Below are positions 45,599 to 54,331 of a DNA stretch of 64,000 nucleotides, piece by piece. The position numbers were made by a program, and so were the translations under genes. Positions within the stretch are counted from its first letter, which is position 1. Each line of letters opens with the position of its first letter. Under the pieces are notes generated by a model. The model was not told where the DNA came from. It searched no databases and worked only from the letters and a program-made list of their open reading frames with translations. Source of the DNA: Hyphomicrobiales bacterium. Lineage in GTDB: Bacteria > Pseudomonadota > Alphaproteobacteria > Rhizobiales > Rhizobiaceae. The DNA lies in assembly GCA_900467185.1 (NCBI GenBank), contig UBPA01000007.1, positions 248,001-312,000 of the forward strand, read 5' to 3'.

Positions 45599-46027
45599 AT
45601 GAATCACGATCAGTACCCGGACATCTACATCAAGGACATTCTGCGCTCGACGCGGACGATCGCGCTGGTCGGCGCGTCCGTCAATCCGGAACGCCCGAGC
45701 TACCGGGTCATGGGTTTCCTGCTGCGCAAGGGCTACATCGTCCACCCCGTCAATCCGGGCCTTGCCGGAACCCAGCTTCAGGGCCGCACCGTCTATGGAC
45801 GACTGTCCGATATCCACGAGCCGATCGACATGATCGACATCTTCCGCGCCGCGGACGCCCTGCCGGCTCTGGTGGACGAAATCCTGACCCTCGATCCCCT
45901 GCCGAAGGTGATCTGGGGCCAACTCTCCGTCCGCGACGATGCGGCGGCAGCGAAGGCCGAGGCGCGCGGTATCAAGGTGGTAATGGATCGCTGCCCGGCG
46001 ATCGAGTATCCGCGGCTCGTTGGCTGA
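45599..46027 (+). CDS. CoA-binding domain protein (YccU-like)
   Basis: A 142-residue single Rossmann domain of the CoA_binding_2 family: TIALVGASVNPERPSYRVMGFLLRKGYIVHPVNPG, then VIWGQLSVRDDAAAAKAEARGIKVVMDRCPAIEYPRL. Free-standing members probably bind CoA; their role is not known. AGGAGG four bases upstream fixes the start. Confidence 0.87.
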   Translation: MNHDQYPDIYIKDILRSTRTIALVGASVNPERPSYRVMGFLLRKGYIVHPVNPGLAGTQLQGRTVYGRLSDIHEPIDMIDIFRAADALPALVDEILTLDPLPKVIWGQLSVRDDAAAAKAEARGIKVVMDRCPAIEYPRLVG

Positions 46028-46273
46028 TCAGGCTTTGCCTGTCGTGGGCGGTGAACGGCCCGATCGGTATCGATTCGAACACCGGACCGTCGACGATGAG
46101 CGGACGTCAATCTATCCACCGGAAAGGCCTCACCAGGTTACGCGTGTTGCTGCATTTAGAAAAATGAAATGTCGTTGTGGCAATCTGGAGGACGTGTAAG
46201 GCCGGTCTGCAGATAGAATACGTGCCGTTTGTACATACGGGTATTTTTCAGCAGAGTCGTTTCGTCGGCCAAT

Positions 46274-47182
46274 GTGGAAAGTGACACCGTGTTTACGCAG
46301 CAGCAACTGATGTCCATTCTTTCCTCCCTTCCGGACCCCGCCTTCATCCTGACGCGTAGCGGCAGGTATGCAGCTATATTCGGGGGAAAGGATCTCCGGC
46401 ATTATCATGACGGCAGCGGTCTTGTCGGACGCAGCATTTTTGATGTGCTGAAAGAGGATAAGGCACAGTGGTTTGCGGGCGAAATCGAAAAGGCATTGGA
46501 GAGCGGCGTACTCCATATCGTCGAATATGAACTCAGCGGCATCGACGTCAACGGAGCCGGCGACGGCCCTAGCCATTCCATCTGGTTCCAAGGACGTGTT
46601 CAGGCGCTCGATTTTCAGGTGGAAGGCGAGGCTGCCGTCGTCTGGGTGGCGACCAACATCACGGACAAGAACGAGGTTCAACAAGAGCTGCGCCAACTCA
46701 GCGAGACGGACGCCCTTACAGGGCTCTACAATCGGCGGAAGCTTATCGAGACTCTGGATCAACGGCTTGCGATCTTCAAACGGGAAAACTCGCAAACGTC
46801 GGTACTCGTTTTCGATCTCGACAATTTCAAACGGCTGAATGACGAGATGGGACATCAGGCAGGCGATGCCGCCTTGGTTGAGATAGCCCGCCTGTGCCGA
46901 CAGCATCTGCGTCAGAGCGATGTGATCGCCCGTTTCGGTGGCGACGAATTCGTGATTGTCATGCCCGGTACGCATCGCCGCGATGCGCTGGAAATTTCGG
47001 AGCGATTGCGCGTGCATGTTCCGATTGTTCTCAGGGAGAATTTGCGCTGCGACGCGACAATCAGCGGCGGCGTCAGCGAGTTCAGTGGGCCGGATTGCTT
47101 TTCCAGCGACATCCTCAGACGCGCTGACGAGGGGTTGTATCTATCGAAACGAGCGGGTCGCAACCGGGTCTCGGCTCTGTAG
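46274..47182 (+). CDS. Diguanylate cyclase (PAS-like sensor plus GGDEF)
   Basis: The enzyme makes cyclic di-GMP. An N-terminal PAS-like segment (LMSILSSLPDPAFILTRSGRYAAIFGG ... VVWVATNITDKNEVQ) is followed by a GGDEF domain with an intact RFGGDEFVIV active site. The inhibitory site RQSD lies exactly five residues before GGDEF. There is no membrane segment, so it is cytoplasmic. The start is uncertain: no ATG lies near; GTG at 46274 was chosen, with TTG at 46229 and GTG at 46289 as alternatives. It is a stand-alone gene. Confidence 0.88.
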   Translation: MESDTVFTQQQLMSILSSLPDPAFILTRSGRYAAIFGGKDLRHYHDGSGLVGRSIFDVLKEDKAQWFAGEIEKALESGVLHIVEYELSGIDVNGAGDGPSHSIWFQGRVQALDFQVEGEAAVVWVATNITDKNEVQQELRQLSETDALTGLYNRRKLIETLDQRLAIFKRENSQTSVLVFDLDNFKRLNDEMGHQAGDAALVEIARLCRQHLRQSDVIARFGGDEFVIVMPGTHRRDALEISERLRVHVPIVLRENLRCDATISGGVSEFSGPDCFSSDILRRADEGLYLSKRAGRNRVSAL

Positions 47183-47465
47183 CTGCCGGTCGGCGCAACC
47201 ATTCGCTGAAAAGGTTGGGAGATGCGGCGCGAATCTCCGCGTAGGGTCGGATCCTGACCCCGCGGACCGTGACATGAAACGTCGCCCGTAGCAGCCGCGC
47301 CGATAAAAGCACACGCCGTTCGCCTCTTCCAGTCTGACGTCCGGTCTGGGATAGTGTGCCGAACGAAAAACGTCGAGGCCGGGAACGCGGCGCAGGTCGC
47401 GAATCCGCCGCCACGACGCACCATCGGGCGCTGCCACGGCGCGCTCGCCACAGGGAGGACGAGAG

Positions 47466-48746
47466 ATGACGAACGCACCGGGGTTCAACACGCTGGCCGT
47501 ACACGCCGGTGCGCAGCCCGATCCGACGACGGGCGCGCGCACCACGCCGATCTACCAGACGACCAGCTTCGTCTTCGACGATGCGGATCATGCCGCGTCG
47601 CTGTTCGGGCTCCAATCCTTCGGCAACATCTACACGCGCATCATGAACCCGACGCAGGCCGTGCTGGAGGAGCGCGTCGCGGCGCTGGAGGGCGGGACGG
47701 CGGCGCTGGCGGTGGCCTCGGGCCATGCCGCGCAGCTGATCGCGTTTCATACGCTGATGTCGCCAGGCGACAATTTCATTGCCGCGCGCAGGCTTTACGG
47801 CGGTTCCATCAACCAGTTCGGACAGGCCTTCAAATCCTTTGACTGGCAGGTGCGATGGGCCGATACGGCGGCTCCCGAGAGCTTCGAGGCCGAGATCGAC
47901 GGGCGGACGAAGGCGATCTTCATCGAGAGCCTGGCCAATCCCGGCGGCACCTTCGTCGATATCGAAGCCATCGCCGAGATCGCCCATCGCAACGGCCTGC
48001 CGCTGATCGTCGACAACACGATGGCGACGCCCTATCTCGTGCGGCCGATCGAGCACGGTGCCGATATCGTCGTGCACTCGCTGACGAAATTCATGGGCGG
48101 CCATGGCAATTCTATGGGCGGTATTCTGGTGGATGGCGGTACCTTCGACTGGTCGGCTTCGGGAAAATATCCGGCCCTGTCGGAGCCGCGGCCGGACTAT
48201 AACGGCATGGTGCTGCACACGACCTTCGGCAACATCGCCTTCGCGATTGCAGCCCGCGTGCTTGGCCTGCGCGATCTCGGGCCCGCGATCTCCCCGTTCA
48301 ACGCCTTCCTGCTCCTGACCGGCATCGAGACGCTGCCGCTGCGCATGCAGCGCCATTGCGACAATGCGCTGGTCGTCGCGCGCTACCTCCGCCAGCACGA
48401 CAAGGTGGCCTGGGTGAATTATGCCGGTCTTGAGAGCGACCCGAACCACGCGCTGCAGCAGCGCTATGCACCGCGCGGGGCAGGCGCCGTCTTCACCTTC
48501 GGCCTCAAGGGTGGCTATGCCGCCGGCAAGGCCTTCGTGGAAGGCGTCTCGATGCTCTCCCATCTCGCCAATATCGGCGACACCCGCTCGCTCGTCATCC
48601 ACCCGGCCTCAACCACGCACAGCCAGCTGAACGACGAGCAGCTGGTGTCGGCTGGCGCGGGCCCCGAGGTCGTGCGCCTGTCGATCGGCATCGAGGATGC
48701 TGCCGATATCGTCGCCGATCTCGAACAATCGCTGGCAAAGGTCTGA
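47466..48746 (+). CDS. metY: O-acetylhomoserine sulfhydrylase
   Basis: A 426-residue PLP enzyme of the Cys/Met family that forms homocysteine (or cysteine) from O-acetyl-substrates and sulfide. The PLP lysine is in VVHSLTKFMGGHGN at about residue 208. The start FNTLAVHAGAQPDPTTGARTTPIYQTTSFVF is typical of MetY. The 283 bases upstream were checked for a SAM riboswitch; none was recognised. AGGGAGG precedes the ATG. Confidence 0.93.
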   Translation: MTNAPGFNTLAVHAGAQPDPTTGARTTPIYQTTSFVFDDADHAASLFGLQSFGNIYTRIMNPTQAVLEERVAALEGGTAALAVASGHAAQLIAFHTLMSPGDNFIAARRLYGGSINQFGQAFKSFDWQVRWADTAAPESFEAEIDGRTKAIFIESLANPGGTFVDIEAIAEIAHRNGLPLIVDNTMATPYLVRPIEHGADIVVHSLTKFMGGHGNSMGGILVDGGTFDWSASGKYPALSEPRPDYNGMVLHTTFGNIAFAIAARVLGLRDLGPAISPFNAFLLLTGIETLPLRMQRHCDNALVVARYLRQHDKVAWVNYAGLESDPNHALQQRYAPRGAGAVFTFGLKGGYAAGKAFVEGVSMLSHLANIGDTRSLVIHPASTTHSQLNDEQLVSAGAGPEVVRLSIGIEDAADIVADLEQSLAKV

Positions 48747-48751
48747 CGCCG

Positions 48752-49096
48752 ATGACCGTTTCGCTCACCTTCGACATCTCCGGCATCCAGCCGGATATCG
48801 GCGCCCCGGCCGAGGATCGCCTGATCTCCGGCGACCCGGAATTCCGCACCTGGAACATCGAGGAAGCCCCGGGCGGCCTCTACGCCGGCATCTGGGAAGC
48901 AACGCCCGGCAAATGGCGGATCGTCTACGAGGAGTGGGAATACTTCCACATCCTCTCCGGCCACTCCATCGTCACGAGCGACGACGGCGAGACCTTCGAC
49001 CTGAAGACCGGAAACAGCCTCATCCTCAGGCCCGGCTTCAAGGGGACCTGGGAAGTATTTGAAACGACTCGCAAGGATTACGTGATCCGGGTTTGA
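48752..49096 (+). CDS. Cupin-domain protein
   Basis: The 114-residue protein is a single small cupin of the DUF861/(S)-ureidoglycine aminohydrolase type: GGLYAGIWEATPGKWRIVYEEWEYFHILSGHSIVTSDDGETFDLKTGNSLILRPGFKGTWEVFE. Only one of the classical metal histidines (HILSG) is evident. It begins 5 bases after metY and is probably co-transcribed. Its substrate is unknown. Confidence 0.83.
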   Translation: MTVSLTFDISGIQPDIGAPAEDRLISGDPEFRTWNIEEAPGGLYAGIWEATPGKWRIVYEEWEYFHILSGHSIVTSDDGETFDLKTGNSLILRPGFKGTWEVFETTRKDYVIRV

Positions 49097-49102
49097 GAAG
49101 CG

Positions 49103-50368
49103 TCATCCCCACGTCAGATCCAGCCGCTCCAGCCCGTGGAAGTGATAGCTGTCCTTGAAGACCGGCGTCCCGGCAAGGCGCAGCGTCGGCAGTCGTTCGA
49201 AGAGGATCGGCAGGGACAGCTTGAGTTCCAGCCGGGCGAGCGGCGCGCCGATGCAGAAATGGATGCCGGCGCCGAAGGAGAGGTGGGGGCCTTCGTTGCG
49301 GTCCGGGCGAAAGGTCGAGGGATCGCTGAACCGGCGCGGATCGACGTTGGCGCCAGCCAGCATGAGGCCGATGCGGTCGCCCTTCTTCAGGGTGATTCCC
49401 TCTTCGAGCGCGATATCGGACAGGGCATGGCGCTGGAAGATGTGGAGAGGGGCTGCGTAGCGCATGCACTCCTCCACCGTCCGCTCCGTGGCGGTGTCGT
49501 CGGCAAACAGGGTGGTAGGGTCGGCACCGGTCTGCAGGATCGTGGCGACGGCATTGCCGAGCTGGTGCACGGTTGCCTCGTGGCCGGCATTCAGCAGGAG
49601 AACGGCGGTCGAGACCAGCTCGTCGTCCGTCAGCCGCTCGCCGTCCTTCTCGGAGGTGATCATATGGGTCAGGAGGTCGTCGGCGGGATTGTCGCGCTTC
49701 CAGGCGATGATGCCGCGGAGATAGGCGTCGAAGTCCGCCGAGGCGCGGTTGGCATCGTGCTCGGTCTCCTCCGAAGGGTTGAAGACGTACATCTTCACCA
49801 TGCGGTGTGACCAGTCGAGCAGGCTCGGCGCCATGTCGAGCGGCACGCCGAGCATGCGGGCGATGACGGTGACGGGCACGATCTCGGCATAGGTTTTGAG
49901 AAGCTCGACGCGCCCATCCGCTTCGAACCCGTCGATCAGCCGGTGGCAAAGCGCGGCGATTTCCGGTCGCAGCGCTTCCACATGCCGCGAGACGAAGGCG
50001 CGGTTGACGAGCGTGCGCAGGCGCGTGTGCGCCGGCGGCTCCAGCTCCAGCAGCGAATGATGCTCCAGCCGGTCGAAATCGGCCAGATGCGGCTTCGGAT
50101 CGGGCAGGCCGAGTTCCGCGCGCGTCGCCACATGCAGGATCTGGCGGCCGAAGCGGCGGTCGCGCAACAGCGCATTCACCTGATCATAGCCTGTGAAGAA
50201 CCATTGTCCGGGCTCTTCCCAGTAGAAGGCAGGGCAGGCGGCGTGGAGCGCCGCATAGGTCGGCAGCGGATCGCGGTAAAAGGCGGGATTGCGAATGTCG
50301 AGCCGCACGCGGCGTGTGGCGGCGTCGATCATGGCGGGGGACGGGGCGGAGAGCGTGGCAGTCGGCAT
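49103..50368 (-). CDS. Cytochrome P450
   Basis: A 421-residue soluble bacterial P450. The heme loop is LSFGAGIHFCIGAPLAR with the thiolate cysteine at about residue 372. The oxygen-activating I helix reads LLLNAGHEATVHQLGNA, and the K-helix ExxR is in EECMRYAAP. It probably hydroxylates a small hydrophobic compound; no ferredoxin or reductase gene is adjacent. The start MPTATLSAPS was chosen because the frame upstream is Pro/Arg-rich and unlike P450s. Confidence 0.92.
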   Translation of the reverse strand: MPTATLSAPSPAMIDAATRRVRLDIRNPAFYRDPLPTYAALHAACPAFYWEEPGQWFFTGYDQVNALLRDRRFGRQILHVATRAELGLPDPKPHLADFDRLEHHSLLELEPPAHTRLRTLVNRAFVSRHVEALRPEIAALCHRLIDGFEADGRVELLKTYAEIVPVTVIARMLGVPLDMAPSLLDWSHRMVKMYVFNPSEETEHDANRASADFDAYLRGIIAWKRDNPADDLLTHMITSEKDGERLTDDELVSTAVLLLNAGHEATVHQLGNAVATILQTGADPTTLFADDTATERTVEECMRYAAPLHIFQRHALSDIALEEGITLKKGDRIGLMLAGANVDPRRFSDPSTFRPDRNEGPHLSFGAGIHFCIGAPLARLELKLSLPILFERLPTLRLAGTPVFKDSYHFHGLERLDLTWG

Positions 50369-50434
50369 GGCATGTCCAGTCTGGGCGGGACCGCGGAATG
50401 TTTGCGGCCGGGATGCGGTAGAGAAGACCGTGAT

Positions 50435-50478
50435 CGGACGATCGGGCTGCGGCGCCGAGCGCGCAACCCGATCGTCCG
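50435..50478. promoter_or_regulatory. Long inverted repeat upstream of the P450 gene
   Basis: CGGACGATCGGG at 50435-50446 pairs perfectly with CCCGATCGTCCG at 50467-50478 around a 20-base GC-rich loop. It lies 67-110 bases upstream of the P450 ATG. It could be a regulator binding site or a structured leader. The rest of the 50369-50731 gap has no recognisable gene. Confidence 0.45.
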
Positions 50479-50731
50479 GCCGTCGGTGCATGCGACAGAA
50501 GGCGGTCGGCAGCGCTGGCTTGTCAAGATCGGCCTTGCCGCTGGTACGGTCCTGTTCTCTTTCGGGCGGCGCGCTGCGTCGTCGGGCGCCTCCGTCAGGC
50601 GTCGGCGACATTTGGGTTGCTGCTCGCTGCGCGCCGCGAGCGCCTTGTCTTGCGGCGCCTGCTCGCTATCTCCAGACCACGGAGACGACCAGTCCGACAC
50701 GAAGCATCCAAGAGCCAAGGTGAGCCCCGCC

Positions 50732-51646
50732 ATGTCGCAAAAGCCAGCCAAGCCCGCCCGATTCCTGAATGCCGGTAAAACGGCCGGTGGATTGCTGGCG
50801 GCTCTGCGGGCCCGGCGCGTGGCTCTGCCGGGCCGCGAGGCCACGGCCGGTGCGCGGGGCGATACGGTGGTCGCGTCCTACAACATTCACAAATGCGTGG
50901 GCACCGACAAGCGCTTCGACCCCGGCCGCATCATGGACGTGATCTGCGAGATCGATGCCGACATCATCGCGCTGCAGGAGGCCGATCAGCGTTTCGGCGA
51001 ACGGGCAGGGCTGCTGGATCTCGAGCGGCTGCATCGCGATTGTCACCTCCTGTCGGTGCCGATCGCCGCGTTTTCGCCGAAGGGGCATGGCTGGCACGGA
51101 AACCTTTTGCTGGTGCGCGAAGGGGCCGTCGCCAAGGTCAGCCAGATGAAGCTGCCGGGCGTCGAGCCGCGCGGCGCGCTGATGGTGGATCTCGACCTGA
51201 AGCACGGGCCGCTGCGCATCATCGCCGCGCATTTCGGCCTTCTGCGCCATTCGCGCAGCCAGCAGGCGCGTGCCATTCTCGCCGCCATCGAGGAGGCTGA
51301 GCAGCGGCCGACGCTGCTGATCGGCGATCTGAACGAATGGCGAATTGGCAAGCGCTCGGCTCTGTCGCTGCTCAGCCCCGTCTTCGACCATTCGATTTCG
51401 GCCGTTCCGAGCTTCCCCTCGCGCTATCCGCTGCTGGCGCTCGACCGGGTGATGGGCAGCCCCCACACGCTGGTGACGCATGTGGAGGTGCACAACTCGG
51501 CCCTCTCGCGCGTCGCGTCCGACCACCTGCCGCTGAAGGCGCATATCGATCTGCAGGCGGCCTTGTCGACCCGGAGGGACCTCGGCGAGGGGGCCATACC
51601 CCGGGCCGAGACGATTTTGACGGACACGACGCTGCAGGCGCGATAG
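50732..51646 (+). CDS. Endonuclease/exonuclease/phosphatase-family protein
   Basis: A 304-residue DNase I-like (EEP) hydrolase. It has the core motifs VVASYNIHKCVG, IIALQEAD, LLIGDLNEWR and SDHLPLKAHI. These enzymes cleave phosphodiesters in DNA, lipids or inositol phosphates, and the substrate is unknown here. It precedes a phospholipase-D-family gene by 52 bases, which suggests a shared role with phosphodiester substrates such as lipids. Confidence 0.86.
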   Translation: MSQKPAKPARFLNAGKTAGGLLAALRARRVALPGREATAGARGDTVVASYNIHKCVGTDKRFDPGRIMDVICEIDADIIALQEADQRFGERAGLLDLERLHRDCHLLSVPIAAFSPKGHGWHGNLLLVREGAVAKVSQMKLPGVEPRGALMVDLDLKHGPLRIIAAHFGLLRHSRSQQARAILAAIEEAEQRPTLLIGDLNEWRIGKRSALSLLSPVFDHSISAVPSFPSRYPLLALDRVMGSPHTLVTHVEVHNSALSRVASDHLPLKAHIDLQAALSTRRDLGEGAIPRAETILTDTTLQAR

Positions 51647-51698
51647 CACCCGTGACGAATCCGACTGCCAGACCCACCCGGAGGCCCGCGTCCGCTCG

Positions 51699-53255
51699 AT
51701 GAAATGGCTGATCATCTCCCTTGCGATCCTGGCGGTGCTGGCGGCGCTCGGCACCATCTATGTCTATGGCCGCTTCGGCCGGCATCTCTACGGCCAGCCG
51801 GCAAAGGCGATCGAGCCTGTCGCGGGGCAGACGGAGATCGACCGGGAAAGCGTGCCGCTGCTGGCCGAGAAGGACGGACAGAGCGCGGTCACGCTCGTCT
51901 CCGACAATATGGACGCCTTCTCCGTCCGCGCCATCTCGGCCCGCAAGGCCGGGCGCAGCCTCGATCTGCAATATTACTACTGGCGCCGCGACCTGACCGG
52001 GCGGCTTCTGGCCGGCGAGGTGCTGGCGGCGGCCGACCGCGGCGTCAAGGTGCGCCTCCTGCTGGACGACATCAATGCCGGGCTGCACGACCGTTTCTGC
52101 CTGGCGCTCGACGCGCATGAGAACATTCAGGTCCGGCTGTTCAACCCGAGCCGCGCCCGCAACGACCGCTTCCGCCGCGGGCTCGAAATGATGCTGCGGC
52201 CGCTGCGGGCGACGCGGCGCATGCACAACAAGACCTGGATCGCCGATGGCCGAGTCGTCATCGCCGGCGGACGCAATATCGGCGATGCCTATTTCGACGC
52301 GGCCGAGCAGGCCAATTTCCGCGACCTCGACATGTGGATGCTCGGCCCCATCGCCCGCGAGGCGGCCAGTGTTTTCGACGACTACTGGAACAGCTCCATG
52401 GTGCTGCCGATCGGCTCGCTGCGCACCCCGCACCGCCACTATCTGCCGCGCCTGCGCCGCAAGCTCGCCCGGCTCGCACGCGGCAAGGGCGGCCGGCATT
52501 ATCTCGGCCATGTGGAGCAGGCAGAAGCCGAGCCCGGGCTCTTTCACGGCCGCGGCGAGCTGCGGTTCACCGGCGACATCACCATCAAGGCCGATCCGCC
52601 GGAAAAGGCGCATCTGGAGCGCCGCCAGAACTGGCTGATGCAGGAGTTGCTGCCGCACATCACCGCGGCGGGGCAGAGCGTGAAGATCATCTCGCCCTAT
52701 TTCATCCCCGGCGCCGACGGCGTGAAGGAGCTGTGCGGACTGGTGGCGAGGGGCGTCGATGTGGCGATCCTCACCAATTCTCTCGCCGCGACCGACGTCG
52801 CCGCGGTGCACGGCGCCTATGCCAACTATCGCCGCAAGCTCGTGGCGGGCGGCGTCGCGCTCTACGAGCTGAAGGCGGTGCAGGAGGCCACCGAGACGCA
52901 GCGCATCTCGCTCTTCGGATCGCGCGGGGCGAGCCTGCACACCAAAGCCTTCACCATCGACGGGAAGGGCGCCTTCGTCGGCTCCATGAATTTCGATCCG
53001 CGCTCGGCCTCGCTCAACACCGAGATGGGCGTGCTTTTCACCTGCCCGTCGCTGGTGGCCGACGTCGATGCGATCTTCGCGCTCGAGACCCATCCGGGCA
53101 CGAGCTTCCGTCTGTCGCTCGAGGACGGCAAACTCTGCTGGAACGACGAGGCGCAACATTGCTCGCGCATGCTGGACCGTGAGCCGGATGCCGGTTTCTG
53201 GCGCCGGGTGACGGCCGCCATCATCGGCTACCTCCCCATCGAATCCCAGCTCTGA
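51699..53255 (+). CDS. Phospholipase D-family protein (cardiolipin synthase-like)
   Basis: The 518-residue protein has one N-terminal membrane helix (WLIISLAILAVLAALGTIYVYG) and two HKD motifs: MHNKTWIADGRVVIAGGRN near residue 175 and LHTKAFTIDGKGAFVGSMN near residue 415. The layout matches ClsC/YmdC-type cardiolipin synthases. It may make cardiolipin or another phosphatidyl-transfer product. The start has the weak site CGGAGG about 18 bases upstream. Confidence 0.86.
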   Translation: MKWLIISLAILAVLAALGTIYVYGRFGRHLYGQPAKAIEPVAGQTEIDRESVPLLAEKDGQSAVTLVSDNMDAFSVRAISARKAGRSLDLQYYYWRRDLTGRLLAGEVLAAADRGVKVRLLLDDINAGLHDRFCLALDAHENIQVRLFNPSRARNDRFRRGLEMMLRPLRATRRMHNKTWIADGRVVIAGGRNIGDAYFDAAEQANFRDLDMWMLGPIAREAASVFDDYWNSSMVLPIGSLRTPHRHYLPRLRRKLARLARGKGGRHYLGHVEQAEAEPGLFHGRGELRFTGDITIKADPPEKAHLERRQNWLMQELLPHITAAGQSVKIISPYFIPGADGVKELCGLVARGVDVAILTNSLAATDVAAVHGAYANYRRKLVAGGVALYELKAVQEATETQRISLFGSRGASLHTKAFTIDGKGAFVGSMNFDPRSASLNTEMGVLFTCPSLVADVDAIFALETHPGTSFRLSLEDGKLCWNDEAQHCSRMLDREPDAGFWRRVTAAIIGYLPIESQL

Positions 53256-53304
53256 CGCCACTTTCCGGCAAGCGGCTCTCGTTAACGTTATAGATGGCAG
53301 CCGA

Positions 53305-53332
53305 CTTGAAGTGCCTACCTCTGACACTCTAT
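53305..53332 (+). promoter_or_regulatory. Heat-shock (RpoH-type) promoter of clpP
   Basis: CTTGAA at 53305-53310 and CTCTAT at 53327-53332, 16 bases apart, match the alphaproteobacterial RpoH pattern (CTTGAA, then a C-rich -10 with TAT). It lies about 72 bases before the clpP ATG, and clpP is a known RpoH target in related bacteria. Confidence 0.6.
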
Positions 53333-53404
53333 GTAAAGGGGCAGAGATATTCGAATGATTCCGATACGCGAAGTGCTCGCGCATTCCTGAGACGAAGGGC
53401 TGAC

Positions 53405-54037
53405 ATGACAAATCCCGTTGATACCGCTATGGCGCTCGTGCCGATGGTCGTCGAGCAGACCAACCGTGGCGAACGCTCCTACGACATCTTTTCGCGCCTC
53501 CTGAAGGAGCGCATCATCTTCCTCACCGGCCCTGTGGAAGATCATATGGCGACGCTGGTCTGCGCCCAGCTCCTCTTCCTCGAGGCTGAAAACCCGAAGA
53601 AGGAAATTGCGATCTACATCAATTCGCCGGGCGGCGTCGTCACGGCCGGCATGGCCATCTACGATACGATGCAGTTCATCAAGCCGGCCGTCTCGACGCT
53701 CTGCGTCGGCCAGGCCGCCTCCATGGGCTCGCTGCTTCTGGCCGCCGGCCACAAGGACATGCGCTTCTCCACGCCGAACGCCCGCATCATGGTGCACCAG
53801 CCCTCCGGCGGGTTCCAGGGTCAGGCATCCGACATCGAGCGTCATGCCCGCGACATCCTGAAAATGAAGCGCCGCCTGAACGAGGTTTACGTCAAGCATT
53901 GCGGACGGACCTATGAAGAGGTTGAACAGACGCTTGATCGTGACCACTTTATGACCTCTGATGAGGCGCTCGCCTGGGGCGTGATCGACAAGGTCATCAC
54001 CTCGCGCGAAGCCATGGAATCGGCCATCGAAAGTTGA
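53405..54037 (+). CDS. clpP: ATP-dependent Clp protease proteolytic subunit
   Basis: The ClpP tetradecamer degrades proteins fed by ClpX or ClpA. The 210-residue protein keeps the triad: Ser106 in GQAASMGS, His131 in VHQPSGG and Asp180 in DRDHFM. The start [14 protein letters not shown] was chosen; upstream in-frame residues are encoded by promoter DNA. It lies upstream of clpX with 294 bases between. Confidence 0.96.
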   Translation: MTNPVDTAMALVPMVVEQTNRGERSYDIFSRLLKERIIFLTGPVEDHMATLVCAQLLFLEAENPKKEIAIYINSPGGVVTAGMAIYDTMQFIKPAVSTLCVGQAASMGSLLLAAGHKDMRFSTPNARIMVHQPSGGFQGQASDIERHARDILKMKRRLNEVYVKHCGRTYEEVEQTLDRDHFMTSDEALAWGVIDKVITSREAMESAIES

Positions 54038-54046
54038 GCATGGCTT

Positions 54047-54077
54047 TTGTGTCGCGAATGATGCATTTGTGACACAA
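54047..54077. promoter_or_regulatory. Inverted repeats in the clpP-clpX intergenic region
   Basis: TTGTGTC (54047-54053) pairs with GACACAA (54071-54077), and TTGTG-A-CACAA (54067-54077) is itself a palindrome, starting 10 bases after the clpP stop. No T run follows, so it looks like a regulatory site rather than a terminator. The remaining sequence up to clpX has no open reading frame of note. Confidence 0.3.
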
Positions 54078-54331
54078 TTGTAACTTCCAAGGGTCTTTAT
54101 CCCTGGACCAAAGCCGTTACTATCAACCGTTAATGCTATGTTGAGTTCTGGCAATCTAGCATCCGGTTTTCGATGGGAGATAAGTTGCCGCCGGCGCGCG
54201 CGAAAGCGCGTCCGGTTCGTACTCCCGGAAGCAAAGCACATTGACGCCGAACGGCGCGCCAGTCTGCGGAGCGGTTTGAGTGGTTCGTTGCGTCCCGCAG
54301 GGGACGCGCGGCGTGCTGGAAGGAAAGTGAA

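Noticed and set aside
47183-47465. SAM riboswitch upstream of metY
   Set aside because: The conserved core of SAM-II or related riboswitches could not be found in the leader.
54190-54215. GC-rich hairpin (GCGCGC-GAAA-GCGCG) before clpX
   Set aside because: A simple GC tract with no T run and no clear functional context; too weak to list as a feature.
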